Assembly: GCF_040549465.1 (NCBI RefSeq)
Contig: NZ_JBEPTL010000011.1
Location: 1 to 64,000 of the forward strand
From: Lacisediminihabitans sp040549465
Lineage (GTDB): Bacteria; Actinomycetota; Actinomycetes; Actinomycetales; Microbacteriaceae
Length of the DNA stretch: 64,000 nt
Reading direction: 5' to 3'
Made by a program: the position numbers and the translations under genes. The notes beneath the pieces were generated by a model that saw only the letters and a list, made by a program, of their open reading frames with translations, searched no databases and was not told where the DNA came from. This document shows, one piece after another, positions 33,193-42,329 of this stretch. Position 1 is the first letter of the stretch, and every line of letters starts with the position of its first letter.

Positions 33193-33914
33193 GCCTGCTT
33201 CGACTCGAGGGGGTCACTCGTTCGGTACAGCTGCCGGATGAGGGCATCCTGGAGATCCTCAAAGGCGTCGACCTCGAGGTGGCCGTCGGCGACCATGTCT
33301 CGATCGTCGGACGCAGCGGATCGGGCAAATCCACCCTTCTCAACCTGTTGGGTCTCCTCGACAATCCCACGGCGGGGAGCATCTATCTCGACGATCGCCT
33401 CACCAGCGACCTGTCTTCCAACGCCCGAGACCGTGCCCGCGGATCGGAGATCGGATTCATCTTCCAGCAGTTCAACCTGCTGAGCGGTCGCACCGCGCTT
33501 GAGAACGTCATGACCCCGCTGCTCTATGCCAGCGGCCGCAGGTTTTGGCGTCGGAAGCAGCTGGCGACCGAGATGCTCGAGAAGGTCGGGTTGGGCTCTC
33601 GCATCATGTCGATTCCTGAGAAGCTCTCCGGCGGCGAGCAGCAGCGAGTCGCCATCGCGCGCGCACTCGTGCGTGGCCCACGCCTGATCCTGGCCGACGA
33701 ACCGACTGGCGCGCTCGACATCGAGACCGGCGCGAGCGTGATGGCCCTGCTCGACGACGTCGCGGAGAGTTCGGGTGCCGCGCTCATCACCATCACCCAC
33801 GATGCGAACGTGGCCGCTCTCGCACGTCGCCACTATCGACTCGACCGCGGAGTGCTCGCGTCCGTCGACGTGTCGCGCGTGCTCGCCCTCTCGATGCCGG
33901 AGGTGACGCTGTGA
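33189..33914 (+). CDS. MacB/LolD-type ABC transporter ATP-binding protein
   Basis: The 241-residue ATPase has Walker A GRSGSGKST, Q-loop FIFQQFNLL, signature LSGGEQQRVAIARALV, Walker B LILADEPTGALD and the switch His ITITHDANVA. It drives the MacB/FtsX-type permease encoded downstream. The start GTG 33189 overlaps the adaptor's stop. Substrates of such cassettes in Actinobacteria include peptides, lipids and antibiotics; none can be assigned here. Confidence 0.92.
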   Translation: MSLLRLEGVTRSVQLPDEGILEILKGVDLEVAVGDHVSIVGRSGSGKSTLLNLLGLLDNPTAGSIYLDDRLTSDLSSNARDRARGSEIGFIFQQFNLLSGRTALENVMTPLLYASGRRFWRRKQLATEMLEKVGLGSRIMSIPEKLSGGEQQRVAIARALVRGPRLILADEPTGALDIETGASVMALLDDVAESSGAALITITHDANVAALARRHYRLDRGVLASVDVSRVLALSMPEVTL

Positions 33915-35146
33915 GCGCACGGAACGACCGGCAGTCCTTTGCCGCGGCCCTGGTGGGATCGTTCAGTGAAGCCTGGGCGGAGGTGCGCATCCATCGCACC
34001 CGCGTTCTGCTCAGCCTCATCGGTGTGGCGGTCGCAGTCGCAGCCATTACCAGCGTCGTCGGGCTCGGCAGTGTGGCCGAGCAGTCGCTGCAAGAGAGCA
34101 GCGAGCGTTCGGGCGGGCGTCCATCCACTCTCGGCGTCTACGCCAATACGAATGACGGATCGCCGTTCGACTACTCGGCCATCTCGACAGCCTTCGAAAC
34201 CGTAACGAAACGCTACAAGGTCGACTACCACAGCGTCATCATCAATGGCCCCCAGGACGTGCAGTTCAGCACTGGTGCCGCCTCGGCGAACGTCACAGCT
34301 GTGGATGCCGACTGGGGCACGATGCATCGGGCGGACATCACCAAGGGCAGCTGGTTCTCCGAGTCGGACGCTGATCGACTCGCTCCCGCAATCGTGGTCA
34401 ACGACTTTTTCTGGAAGCAACTGGGGTCACCGGACCTCCGCACGCATCCCACCGCGAGCCTGCTCGGGCCGCATCCGGTCACCGCGGTCGTTGTCGGCGT
34501 CATCAACGTGCCCTACTCCGGCGACCAGCCGAGCATGTATATGCTCTCGTCAGCATTCACCGCCATCTCGGATCCTGCGACGCTGGCCACCCTCCAGCCC
34601 CAGTACGAGGCATGGGTTCCGCCCGCCATCTCCAAGAAGCTCGTGCCGCTGTTCAGACGTGATATTCGCGCCGCCGCGGGTTCCGGCATCAACGTCGAGG
34701 TGAATCGACAGGACTACGCGGCATACGGGGAGGATCCGTTACTGCCGGTGAAGATCGGTGTTGGCGGTGTCGCCGGACTCGTCCTCTTCCTCGGGGCGCT
34801 TGGCCTCGTGAACATCTCTCTCGTGACAGTGCGACAGCGCGTGCGGGAGATCGGCATCAGGCGCAGTTTCGGCGCGACAGCGGGCCGGGTCTTCTTCGCG
34901 GTGATGATGGAGAGTGTGGTCGCGACCTTCGCCGCCGGCGTGGTCGGGGTGGGCGTCGCCATCGCGGTCGTCGAGAATCCGATGGTCCAGGCGCTTATCT
35001 CGCAGGGGGTCACCGAGCTGCCACCGTTCCCGATCAGCGCGGCGATCATCGGCCTGGTGAGCGCCACCGTCGTCGGAGCATTGGCCGGTCTCCTGCCCGC
35101 CATCGCGGCGGTGCGGTTCAAGGTGATCGATGCGATCCGGTACTGA
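33911..35146 (+). CDS. ABC transporter permease, MacB/FtsX type
   Basis: The 411-residue permease has one N-terminal helix (VLLSLIGVAVAVAAITSVV), a roughly 230-residue external domain (MacB-PCD-like), and three C-terminal helices with the FtsX motif VRQRVREIGIRRSFGAT before the third. The overlap with the ATPase gene is four bases. With its neighbours it makes an adaptor/ATPase/permease unit for export or envelope work. It lies just upstream of ftsK but in a separate unit. Confidence 0.9.
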   Translation: MSARNDRQSFAAALVGSFSEAWAEVRIHRTRVLLSLIGVAVAVAAITSVVGLGSVAEQSLQESSERSGGRPSTLGVYANTNDGSPFDYSAISTAFETVTKRYKVDYHSVIINGPQDVQFSTGAASANVTAVDADWGTMHRADITKGSWFSESDADRLAPAIVVNDFFWKQLGSPDLRTHPTASLLGPHPVTAVVVGVINVPYSGDQPSMYMLSSAFTAISDPATLATLQPQYEAWVPPAISKKLVPLFRRDIRAAAGSGINVEVNRQDYAAYGEDPLLPVKIGVGGVAGLVLFLGALGLVNISLVTVRQRVREIGIRRSFGATAGRVFFAVMMESVVATFAAGVVGVGVAIAVVENPMVQALISQGVTELPPFPISAAIIGLVSATVVGALAGLLPAIAAVRFKVIDAIRY

Positions 35147-35198
35147 CACGCGCTCCGCGCATCCGGGCTCTGACGGCCCCCGGCGCTACCGTTGAAAT

Positions 35199-37934
35199 AT
35201 GGCTACGAGCACCAGGTCGACCCCGCGTGCCCGCACGACGACGTCGCGCGGCACCGGCCGCGCGACCGGCAAAGGAATGACCAGGAAACTGCCGACCGTC
35301 AAGCCGGTTCCGGTCGACGAGCCCGGACTGCTGAGCAAGGGCTGGCTGGGGCTTGCCCACGCGGTCGGCGGAGCATTTCGGGTGCTGGGCAAAGAGACCC
35401 TCGCCAAGGGGGAGCGTCGTGACGGTGTTCCATTCTTTCTCTTCATCCTGGCCGTCGTCGGTGCCGTCGTCGAATGGTTCAACCCCGGCGATCCAGTAGC
35501 GACCGCCCTCGACGCCTACACCTTCGGCGGACTGTTCGGCCGCGTTGCCTTCGCGCTGCCGGTGATCATGCTGCTGTTCGCGATCTGGCTGTTCCGGCAT
35601 CCGTCCTCTGTACATGACAACGGCCGCATCGGCATCGGCCTCGCGGTGCTGCTCACCTCGGTGAGCGCTCTGTGCCACATCTTCGGCACCCAGCCGCAGC
35701 CCTCAGCAGGCATGGAGGTGCTCGCGCGTGCAGGAGGCGTGATCGGGTGGGTGCTCGCCGGCCCGCTCCTCGCCGTCGGCACGGCGTGGCTCGCGACCCC
35801 GATCGTCTGTGTGCTGCTGCTGCTCTCGCTCTTCATTATCACCAAAACCCCGCCGAACCGCATCGGCTCACGTCTCACCGAGCTCTACGCCTACCTCTTC
35901 GGCGCCCAGATTCCGGATGCCGAAACGCGCGTGCTGCAGAAGGGCACGACGGCAGACACCGGCACCTTCGGCACCATGGGAGACCTCGGGCTCGAACCCG
36001 AGGACTCCGCATCGCTCCCGTGGTGGCGCCGAAACAAGACCCAGCGCGAGGGCGACCCGGCCTTTGACTCGCCCGTCGTCTCGAAGGACGACAACGCCAC
36101 GGAGGTTATCGACCACACGCGTCGAGACGACGAGTTCGGTACAGAGCTGCTCGGGGAACTGGACAACGCGGAGAAGGCCGTCAAGCGGTTCACCGGCGAG
36201 GTCGACGTCGCCCCGGTCACCGGAATCCGCGACGACGGTCCGTTGATCGCGGAGCTGCTCCCCGGATTCTCGGACCGAGCGTCGGTCAAGGGAGATCTCG
36301 GCGAGTTCGACGCGGCTGCCGCGGCGCCGAGAATCCCGCAACCGACCGCGCCGTACCGGCTGCCAGCGACATCCACCCTTGTTCCCGGAACACCGCCGAA
36401 GTCGCGCTCAGAAGCCAACGACGCCATCGTCGCCGCGATCAGCGAAGTGCTCAATCAGTTCTCGGTCGATGCGAAGGTCACCGGTTTCAGCCGTGGCCCG
36501 ACGGTCACGCGCTACGAGATCGAACTCGGCCCCGGCGTCAAGGTCGAGCGTGTCACGGCACTGACTAAGAACCTCTCCTACGCGGTGGCAAGCAACGAGG
36601 TACGAATCCTCGCGCCGATCCCCGGCAAGAGCGCCATCGGCGTGGAGGTACCCAACGCCGATCGTGAGATCGTGTCGCTCGGTGATGTGCTGCGTTCCAA
36701 GGCGAGCACCTCGAGCGCGCATCCGCTGACCATCGGCCTCGGTAAGGACGTCGAGGGTGGCTTCGTCGTCGCCAACCTGGCGAAAATGCCTCACCTCCTC
36801 GTCGCAGGCGCCACCGGCTCTGGAAAGTCGAGTTTCGTCAACTCGATGATCACCTCGCTGCTCATGCGGGCGAAACCTGCTGAAGTGCGCATGGTGCTCA
36901 TCGACCCGAAGCGTGTCGAACTCGCTCCCTACGCCGGCATCCCGCATCTGATCACACCCATCATCACGAACCCGAAGAAGGCTGCCGAAGCGCTGGCCTG
37001 GGTCGTGAAAGAGATGGACATGCGTTACGACGACCTGGCCAGCTTCGGCTTCCGCCACATCGACGACTTCAACGCCGCCGTCATCGCCAACGAGATCGTG
37101 CTCCCGTCAGGGAGCGAACGCTCGCTCAAGCCCTACCCCTACCTTCTCGTGGTCGTCGACGAGCTCGCCGACCTGATGATGGTCGCCCCGCGCGACGTCG
37201 AGGACTCGATCGTTCGCATCACCCAGTTGGCTCGGGCATCCGGAATCCATCTCGTACTGGCTACCCAGCGTCCGTCGGTAGACGTGGTGACCGGGCTCAT
37301 TAAGGCGAACGTGCCGTCGCGTCTGGCGTTCGCAGTATCGAGCATGACCGACTCCCGCGTCATCCTCGACCAGCCGGGCGCTGACAAGCTGATCGGCCAG
37401 GGTGACGCGCTCTTCCTGCCGATGGGTGCTTCGAAGGCAATCCGTGTGCAGGGCGCATGGGTCACCGAGAATGAGGTCAACGCTGTCGTGCAACACGTCA
37501 CGCGCCAGGCTCGCCCCGAGTATCGGCAGGATGTCGCGGCGGCTGCGGAGAAGAAGCAGATCGACGGCGACATCGGCGACGACCTCGAGGTGCTGCTCGC
37601 GGCGGCGGAGCTCGTCGTGAGCACCCAGTTCGGATCGACATCCATGCTCCAGCGCAAGCTGAGGGTCGGTTTCGCGAAGGCCGGGCGCCTGATGGACCTG
37701 CTCGAGTCACGCGAGATCGTCGGCCCTTCCGAGGGCTCCAAGGCGCGCGACGTGCTGGTCGCGCCGGAGCAGCTGCCCGGTGTGCTCGCCCGCCTGCGTG
37801 GCGAGGACGGCCCGGCAACCACGGCGACCGACGACCGGTACTCCGCCGATCCGGTGGGAGACATGACGACCGGTTACGATGAGGTCGACGGATCTTCGGA
37901 TGAGGATGCCTGGAACTTGACCGACAGGGAGTGA
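35199..37934 (+). CDS. ftsK: DNA translocase FtsK/SpoIIIE
   Basis: The 911-residue protein couples chromosome segregation to septation. The N-terminus is basic and Thr/Arg-rich, followed by four membrane helices within residues 75-215, an acidic linker, then the motor (from about residue 400) with Walker A GATGSGKSS near 535 and Walker B LLVVVDELADLMM. The C-terminal winged-helix gamma domain (LRVGFAKAGRLMDLLE) is present. TACCGT lies six bases before ATG 35199, with no ribosome site. pgsA follows three bases after its stop. Confidence 0.95.
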   Translation: MATSTRSTPRARTTTSRGTGRATGKGMTRKLPTVKPVPVDEPGLLSKGWLGLAHAVGGAFRVLGKETLAKGERRDGVPFFLFILAVVGAVVEWFNPGDPVATALDAYTFGGLFGRVAFALPVIMLLFAIWLFRHPSSVHDNGRIGIGLAVLLTSVSALCHIFGTQPQPSAGMEVLARAGGVIGWVLAGPLLAVGTAWLATPIVCVLLLLSLFIITKTPPNRIGSRLTELYAYLFGAQIPDAETRVLQKGTTADTGTFGTMGDLGLEPEDSASLPWWRRNKTQREGDPAFDSPVVSKDDNATEVIDHTRRDDEFGTELLGELDNAEKAVKRFTGEVDVAPVTGIRDDGPLIAELLPGFSDRASVKGDLGEFDAAAAAPRIPQPTAPYRLPATSTLVPGTPPKSRSEANDAIVAAISEVLNQFSVDAKVTGFSRGPTVTRYEIELGPGVKVERVTALTKNLSYAVASNEVRILAPIPGKSAIGVEVPNADREIVSLGDVLRSKASTSSAHPLTIGLGKDVEGGFVVANLAKMPHLLVAGATGSGKSSFVNSMITSLLMRAKPAEVRMVLIDPKRVELAPYAGIPHLITPIITNPKKAAEALAWVVKEMDMRYDDLASFGFRHIDDFNAAVIANEIVLPSGSERSLKPYPYLLVVVDELADLMMVAPRDVEDSIVRITQLARASGIHLVLATQRPSVDVVTGLIKANVPSRLAFAVSSMTDSRVILDQPGADKLIGQGDALFLPMGASKAIRVQGAWVTENEVNAVVQHVTRQARPEYRQDVAAAAEKKQIDGDIGDDLEVLLAAAELVVSTQFGSTSMLQRKLRVGFAKAGRLMDLLESREIVGPSEGSKARDVLVAPEQLPGVLARLRGEDGPATTATDDRYSADPVGDMTTGYDEVDGSSDEDAWNLTDRE

Positions 37935-37937
37935 TCC

Positions 37938-38582
37938 GTGGCTCTGCCTGAACCAGTTGAGCCGGCCGCGAAGAGACCCAATCCGATGCGCGGCAGGGTC
38001 GCTCGGTCAGGCGACACACCCGCCAGCACCGGCAACGTGGCGAACATCGTCACCGTCGTCCGCATCTTCATGGCTCCGGCCTTCATCTGGCTTCTGCTCG
38101 CCGACAACGGCCAACTCGGCGTTCTGCGGTATGTCGCGGCGATCCTCTTCGTGGTCGCCATCGTCACCGACACCGTCGACGGGATTCTCGCCCGTCGCCA
38201 GAATCTGGTCACCGACTTCGGCAAGATCCTCGACCCGATCGCCGACAAGGTGCTCATCGGGGGAGCGCTCGTTGCCCTCTCGATCCTCGGTGAGCTGTGG
38301 TGGTGGGTAACCATCCTGATCCTCGTACGCGAGTTCGGTATCACCATCTTCCGCTTCGCCGTGATCCGCACCAGGGTGATTCCCGCGGTCGCCAGCGGAA
38401 AACTCAAGACCGTGCTTCAGGCGGTGGGCATCTCGCTTCTCCTCTTCCCGTTCTGGATTTTCCTCGGCACCTGGGAACTCTGGGTCGGCTGGGTGGTCAT
38501 CGGCGCCGCTACCGTTCTCACCGTTGTCTCTGGCATCGACTTCGTGATCAAGTACCTGCAGCAGAACCGCCAGAAGGCCTGA
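37938..38582 (+). CDS. pgsA: CDP-diacylglycerol-glycerol-3-phosphate 3-phosphatidyltransferase
   Basis: The 214-residue membrane enzyme makes phosphatidylglycerophosphate. The CDP-alcohol phosphotransferase motif is complete: DTVDGILARRQNLVTDFGKILDPIADK split as D-T-V-D-G with A-R, then G and two DPxxD Asp. Five or six membrane helices follow the motif and precede it. GTG 37938 is the start. It is in a tight row with ftsK and cinA, the gene order usual for actinobacteria. Confidence 0.95.
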   Translation: MALPEPVEPAAKRPNPMRGRVARSGDTPASTGNVANIVTVVRIFMAPAFIWLLLADNGQLGVLRYVAAILFVVAIVTDTVDGILARRQNLVTDFGKILDPIADKVLIGGALVALSILGELWWWVTILILVREFGITIFRFAVIRTRVIPAVASGKLKTVLQAVGISLLLFPFWIFLGTWELWVGWVVIGAATVLTVVSGIDFVIKYLQQNRQKA

Positions 38583-38585
38583 GCG

Positions 38586-39107
38586 GTGCCGTCAGTCCCA
38601 GCCGTGCCATCGTCGTCAGCTGCGGATGACGCGGCACAGCTGATCGCGCTCCTCACCGAGCGACGGCTCACTGTCGCAGTTGCCGAGTCCCTGACCGGCG
38701 GACTCCTCGTGGCGGAGCTCATCCGCATCCCCGGTGCGTCCGCCGTAGTCCTCGGCGGCGTGGTGGCCTACAACACCGCGCTCAAGCACAGCGTGCTGGG
38801 GGTGGATGCCGAGCTGCTCGCCGAGCATGGGCCGGTGCATCCGGATGTCGCCTCCCAGATGGCGACAGGGGTGCGCGAGGTGCTGGCCGTGGATGGACGC
38901 CCCGCCGACATCGGGCTCTCGACGACCGGCGTCGCCGGACCAGGCCCGCAGGATGGACAGCCGGTCGGTACCGTGTTCCTCGGCCTCGCCATTCGCGATG
39001 ATGTGAGTTCGCTGCGACTGTCGCTCGATGGCGATCGCCAGGCCATCCGTAGTCGTGTCGTCTACGAATCACTCCAACAGCTGAAAAGTGCGCTGAATGC
39101 AAGCTGA
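38586..39107 (+). CDS. cinA: CinA family protein (nicotinamide-nucleotide amidohydrolase)
   Basis: The 173-residue protein is the stand-alone C-terminal CinA/PncC domain: VAVAESLTGGLLVAELIRIPGAS split, then VVAYNTALKHSVLGV, and STTGVAGPGPQDGQPVGTVF. These are the conserved signatures of nicotinamide mononucleotide deamidase, which recycles NMN. Start GTG 38586 is three bases after pgsA. The gene's position just upstream of clgR-recA is characteristic for Actinobacteria. Confidence 0.92.
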   Translation: MPSVPAVPSSSAADDAAQLIALLTERRLTVAVAESLTGGLLVAELIRIPGASAVVLGGVVAYNTALKHSVLGVDAELLAEHGPVHPDVASQMATGVREVLAVDGRPADIGLSTTGVAGPGPQDGQPVGTVFLGLAIRDDVSSLRLSLDGDRQAIRSRVVYESLQQLKSALNAS

Positions 39108-39279
39108 CGAGTCTGGTGGGAATCTTTCTCGTTTCGATCTCGTTACATCACAGTGATTCACAAGCGTCACACAGATGCGGCTGGTTAGAGTTTGCTTATC
39201 GGTGGTTGTAGTGTTATTCAACCATTGACCAGTTTCGTCCGGTGGTCAGGTTGTGTTTCGTGTCAAGGAGGAGGGTCCA

Positions 39280-39588
39280 ATGGTTCTAGTTCGTCAAGAA
39301 ATCGGTGACGTGCTCCGGGACTTCCGCCTGCAGAAGGGACGTACCCTTCGTCAGGTCGCGAGCAAAGCAAGTGTTGCTCTCGGCTACCTCAGCGAGGTGG
39401 AGCGTGGCCAGAAAGAGGCCAGCTCTGAGATTCTCGCGTCGGTTGCGGATGCACTCGAAACACCGATCTCGGTGATTATGCGTGAGGTGGGTGACCGCCT
39501 CGCCGTGATCGAAGGGATCAACGTCATTCCCGACACCGTCCCCGACGACCTCGTCGCGGACTTCGACGCAGGACTCGTCAGTCGTTGA
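39280..39588 (+). CDS. clgR: ClgR-type XRE transcriptional regulator
   Basis: This 102-residue protein has a Cro/CI helix-turn-helix: LRQVASKASVALGYLSEVERGQKEASSEIL split at YLSEVERGQKEAS, then the short C-terminal tail of the ClgR group. ClgR activates clp protease and DNA-repair genes in other Actinobacteria and is itself a Clp substrate. AAGGAGGAGGG before ATG 39280 fixes the start, although the frame is open to 39253. Upstream, TGGTTG and CAACCA (39212-39233 region) form a small inverted repeat near the likely promoter. Confidence 0.88.
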   Translation: MVLVRQEIGDVLRDFRLQKGRTLRQVASKASVALGYLSEVERGQKEASSEILASVADALETPISVIMREVGDRLAVIEGINVIPDTVPDDLVADFDAGLVSR

Positions 39589-39647
39589 CGAGGTCGCGTC
39601 GCTGACAAGACTTAGCCCTGCACGGACGGTGTGCCGCAGTGGGGATG

Positions 39648-39678
39648 GATGCCCGGCTCTGTGAGCCGGGCATCTTTC
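39648..39678 (+). terminator. terminator of clgR
   Basis: A perfect 12-bp stem (39648-39659 with 39663-39674) closes the loop TGT and is followed by TTTCGTT. Confidence 0.85.
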
Positions 39679-39729
39679 GTTAAGCGACCGTCGATCATCC
39701 GCCCAGCAGTCGGGCAGTAGGTTTGAATT

Positions 39730-39954
39730 ATGCGATTGAGCGAGTTTTGGACGGCTGTGAGCGACGAGTTCGGCGTGTCCTACGGCCGTACGCTCACCCA
39801 CGACCTGGTACTCGGCGAACTCGGCGACGTGACGGCCGAGCAGGCTCTCGAAAAGGGTCATGGCATCCGTGAGACCTGGCTGGCGCTGTGTCGTGCAGTG
39901 GATGTACCGGAAAGCCGCTGGTACGGCGTAGGCCAGCGCGTGCCGAAAGCGTAG
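39730..39954 (+). CDS. DUF3046 protein
   Basis: The 74-residue protein matches DUF3046, found just upstream of recA in most Actinobacteria: MRLSEFWTAVSDEFG, GRTLTHDLVLGELGD and RETWLALCRAVDVPESRWYG split here. TAGGTT (39718-39723) lies six bases before the ATG, which suggests leaderless transcription. Function is unknown; its link to recA is positional. Confidence 0.9.
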   Translation: MRLSEFWTAVSDEFGVSYGRTLTHDLVLGELGDVTAEQALEKGHGIRETWLALCRAVDVPESRWYGVGQRVPKA

Positions 39955-39988
39955 CTTCGAACGAGTGCAACACGCCGAGTGAAAACAT

Positions 39989-40017
39989 TCGAACATGTCT
40001 TCGGATGCGACTATGCT
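39989..40017 (+). promoter_or_regulatory. LexA box and promoter of recA
   Basis: TCGAAC-ATGT-CTTCGG (39989-40004) matches the actinobacterial SOS box TCGAAC-N4-GTTCGA at 10 of 12 arm positions. TATGCT (40012-40017) is a -10 exactly 17 bases after TCGAAC, so the left half-site is the -35 and LexA would block the polymerase. The resulting leader is about 210 bases. Confidence 0.75.
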
Positions 40018-40235
40018 CCTTCACAGCGGCGAATAGCAGCGAGTTATGCACCGCACGCCCGGCGTTTCGAGGGAATGTCCCCGGCCGAGCGTACTGTCAG
40101 ACCCGTTGGAGTTAGCCACTAACAGCCTTGTCGCAGGCCGGAAGAACCTTGCAGGATCGGTTCCCCGGCGAAACGGCAGCCTATAGGCGCATCGTCACGA
40201 CAGTGCGGGTCACCCGCACCATGAAGGAGCATCAC

Positions 40236-41393
40236 ATGCCATCAGTTGCTGATCGCGAAAAGTCCCTGGAAACCGCCCTCGCCCAGATCGACCGCCAGTT
40301 CGGCAAGGGTTCCGTCATGCGCCTCGGCAGTGACGAGCGCGCTCCTGTCGCGGTGATCCCCACCGGTTCGATCGCGCTCGACGTTGCGCTTGGAATAGGC
40401 GGTCTGCCCCGTGGGCGCATCGTGGAGATCTATGGCCCGGAGTCCTCGGGTAAGACCACTCTCACCCTGCACGCCATCGCCAACGCCCAGCGCGCCGGCG
40501 GTATCGCGGCCTTCATCGACGCAGAGCACGCTCTCGACCCCGAGTATGCCAAGTCGCTCGGTGTCGACATCGACGCACTGCTCGTCTCGCAGCCCGACAC
40601 GGGGGAGCAGGCGCTCGAGATCGCCGACATGCTCGTGCGCTCCGGATCGATCGACCTCGTCGTCATCGACTCCGTCGCGGCACTCGTGCCTCGCGCCGAG
40701 ATCGAGGGCGAGATGGGTGACTCCCACGTGGGCCTCCAGGCTCGCCTGATGTCACAGGCACTGCGCAAGCTCACCGGTGGCCTCAGCCAGACCAACACGA
40801 CAATGATCTTCATCAACCAGTTGCGCGAGAAGATCGGTGTGTTCTTCGGCAGCCCGGAGACGACAGCCGGCGGTAAGGCTCTCAAGTTCTACGCCTCCGT
40901 GCGTCTCGACATCCGTCGCATCGAAACCCTCAAGGAGGGCACGGATGCCGTTGGTAACCGCACCCGCGTAAAGGTTGTCAAAAACAAGATGGCCCCGCCC
41001 TTCAAGCAGGCAGAGTTCGACATCCTGTACGGAACGGGAATCTCCCGCGAGGGCAGCCTCATCGATTTCGGTGTCGAGCACGAGATCGTGCGCAAGTCCG
41101 GCGCCTGGTACACCTACGACGGCGACCAGCTCGGCCAGGGCAAGGAGAATTCGCGCAAGTACCTCATCGCAAACGCTGCGGTCGCCAACGAGATTGAAGA
41201 GAAGATCAAGCTCAAGCTCGGCATCATCGTCGACCAGAAAGCTGTGGCAGCGGCAGCGGCCGCCGACCTCAGGGCCGCCTCTCTTACGCAGACAGCCGTG
41301 GCGAAAACGGCATCGGCCAAGAGCCGCGCGGTGAGTGCCGCCGACCTCGAGGCTTCAGCCTCCTTTGAAGACCGCACCGCGGTCGGAGCGTAA
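40236..41393 (+). CDS. recA: recombinase RecA
   Basis: The 385-residue recombinase has Walker A GPESSGKTT, the MAW/LexA-cleavage region, LVVIDSVAALVPRAEIEGE split, loop L2 (INQLREKIGVFFGSPETT) and a C-terminal Ala/Lys-rich extension of about 40 residues. It drives strand exchange and activates LexA self-cleavage. ATG 40236 follows GAAGGAG; an open frame up to 40128 is not coding-like. recX follows two bases after its stop. Confidence 0.98.
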   Translation: MPSVADREKSLETALAQIDRQFGKGSVMRLGSDERAPVAVIPTGSIALDVALGIGGLPRGRIVEIYGPESSGKTTLTLHAIANAQRAGGIAAFIDAEHALDPEYAKSLGVDIDALLVSQPDTGEQALEIADMLVRSGSIDLVVIDSVAALVPRAEIEGEMGDSHVGLQARLMSQALRKLTGGLSQTNTTMIFINQLREKIGVFFGSPETTAGGKALKFYASVRLDIRRIETLKEGTDAVGNRTRVKVVKNKMAPPFKQAEFDILYGTGISREGSLIDFGVEHEIVRKSGAWYTYDGDQLGQGKENSRKYLIANAAVANEIEEKIKLKLGIIVDQKAVAAAAAADLRAASLTQTAVAKTASAKSRAVSAADLEASASFEDRTAVGA

Positions 41394-41395
41394 CC

Positions 41396-42199
41396 ATGGG
41401 TACCGGTGACGGACTGGCTCGGGTGACCTATCTGCCCGGTGTGATGCCGCCTCCGTCGCCGGACCAGTCTGCCTCTGTTGGCCCAGACTCTGTTGGCCCA
41501 GACCTTGTTGGCCCAGACTCTGTTGGCCCAGACCTTGTTGGCCCAGACTCTGTCGGCCCAGAAGATGTCGAGCGAGAAGCTGTCGAGCAGATCGAACCCT
41601 CGGCAGCGCTGCCCGACTTCGAGAGTTTTTTCGGTGAGGACGCCGAGGCGGAGACTTCCGTAGGGGCCGAGCCAGAGGAAGAGACCAAAATCAGGTCGAA
41701 TCGCCGGGAAGTGCGTGCGGAAAATGTGAGCATGCACGCCCTCACCCGTCGGGGCATGTCACGCTGGGAGTTGGAGAAGACGCTGCTCTCCCGCGAGTTG
41801 GACGAAGAGACGGTGGCGGCCGAACTTGAGAGGCTCGAGGGCGTCGGACTCATCGACGACGGTTCCCTCGCCGAAACGCTGGTGCGAACACAGCACGAGC
41901 GCAAGGGATTGGGGCGGGGTGCGCTGACGGCGGAGCTGCGCCGACGTCACATCGACCAGGAACACATCGACGCAGCTCTTGAACAGATCGATGTCGATGA
42001 CGAGCAGTCACGGGCAACAGAGCTCGCGGTCAAGCGAGCCGGGCAGCTCAGCTCTTACGATCTGGAGACGGCCAAGCGCCGGTTGAACGGATTTCTCATG
42101 AGAAAGGGCTATTCGTCCACGGTCGTCCGCACAGCGGTCGACGAGGCTTTGGCTTCGCGATCTGGTGCGGGGCGTTCAGGCGGCGTGCGATTCCAGTAG
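41396..42199 (+). CDS. recX: regulatory protein RecX with repetitive N-terminal extension
   Basis: The 267-residue protein ends in a normal RecX (from about residue 110): ALTRRGMSRWELEKTLLSREL split, GVGLIDDGSLAETLVR, GRGALTAELRRRHID and AKRRLNGFLMRKGYS. RecX binds RecA filaments and inhibits their activity. The first 110 residues are an acidic low-complexity extension with VGPDS/VGPDL repeats from a 15-bp DNA repeat. It overlaps nothing but lies two bases after recA, so it is co-expressed at a lower level. Confidence 0.93.
   Translation: MGTGDGLARVTYLPGVMPPPSPDQSASVGPDSVGPDLVGPDSVGPDLVGPDSVGPEDVEREAVEQIEPSAALPDFESFFGEDAEAETSVGAEPEEETKIRSNRREVRAENVSMHALTRRGMSRWELEKTLLSRELDEETVAAELERLEGVGLIDDGSLAETLVRTQHERKGLGRGALTAELRRRHIDQEHIDAALEQIDVDDEQSRATELAVKRAGQLSSYDLETAKRRLNGFLMRKGYSSTVVRTAVDEALASRSGAGRSGGVRFQ
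41477..41566 (+). repeat. in-frame 15-bp tandem repeat in recX, six copies
   Basis: Units GTTGGCCCAGACTCT and GTTGGCCCAGACCTT alternate (41477, 41492, 41507, 41522, 41537) and a degenerate sixth ends at 41566. They encode VGPDS and VGPDL. Copy changes would add or remove five residues without a frameshift. Confidence 0.9.
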
Positions 42200-42329
42200 T
42201 GCGCGCTGGCGGCTATCTGCGGCAGTGCTCAGCTGTCAGTAGCCGCTCTCGGCAGCCCGTATCTGCGTTCGGTGGTCGGTCGATGCTCCCAGTAGTTGGT
42301 ATCCGCTCTAGCGTTAGGCTTGGCGCATC

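Noticed and set aside
40128..40235. N-terminal extension of RecA from TTG 40128
   Set aside because: The 36 extra codons resemble no RecA, and GAAGGAG precedes ATG 40236.
41477..41566. Possible CRISPR-like array
   Set aside because: The units are contiguous 15-mers without spacers and in frame inside recX.
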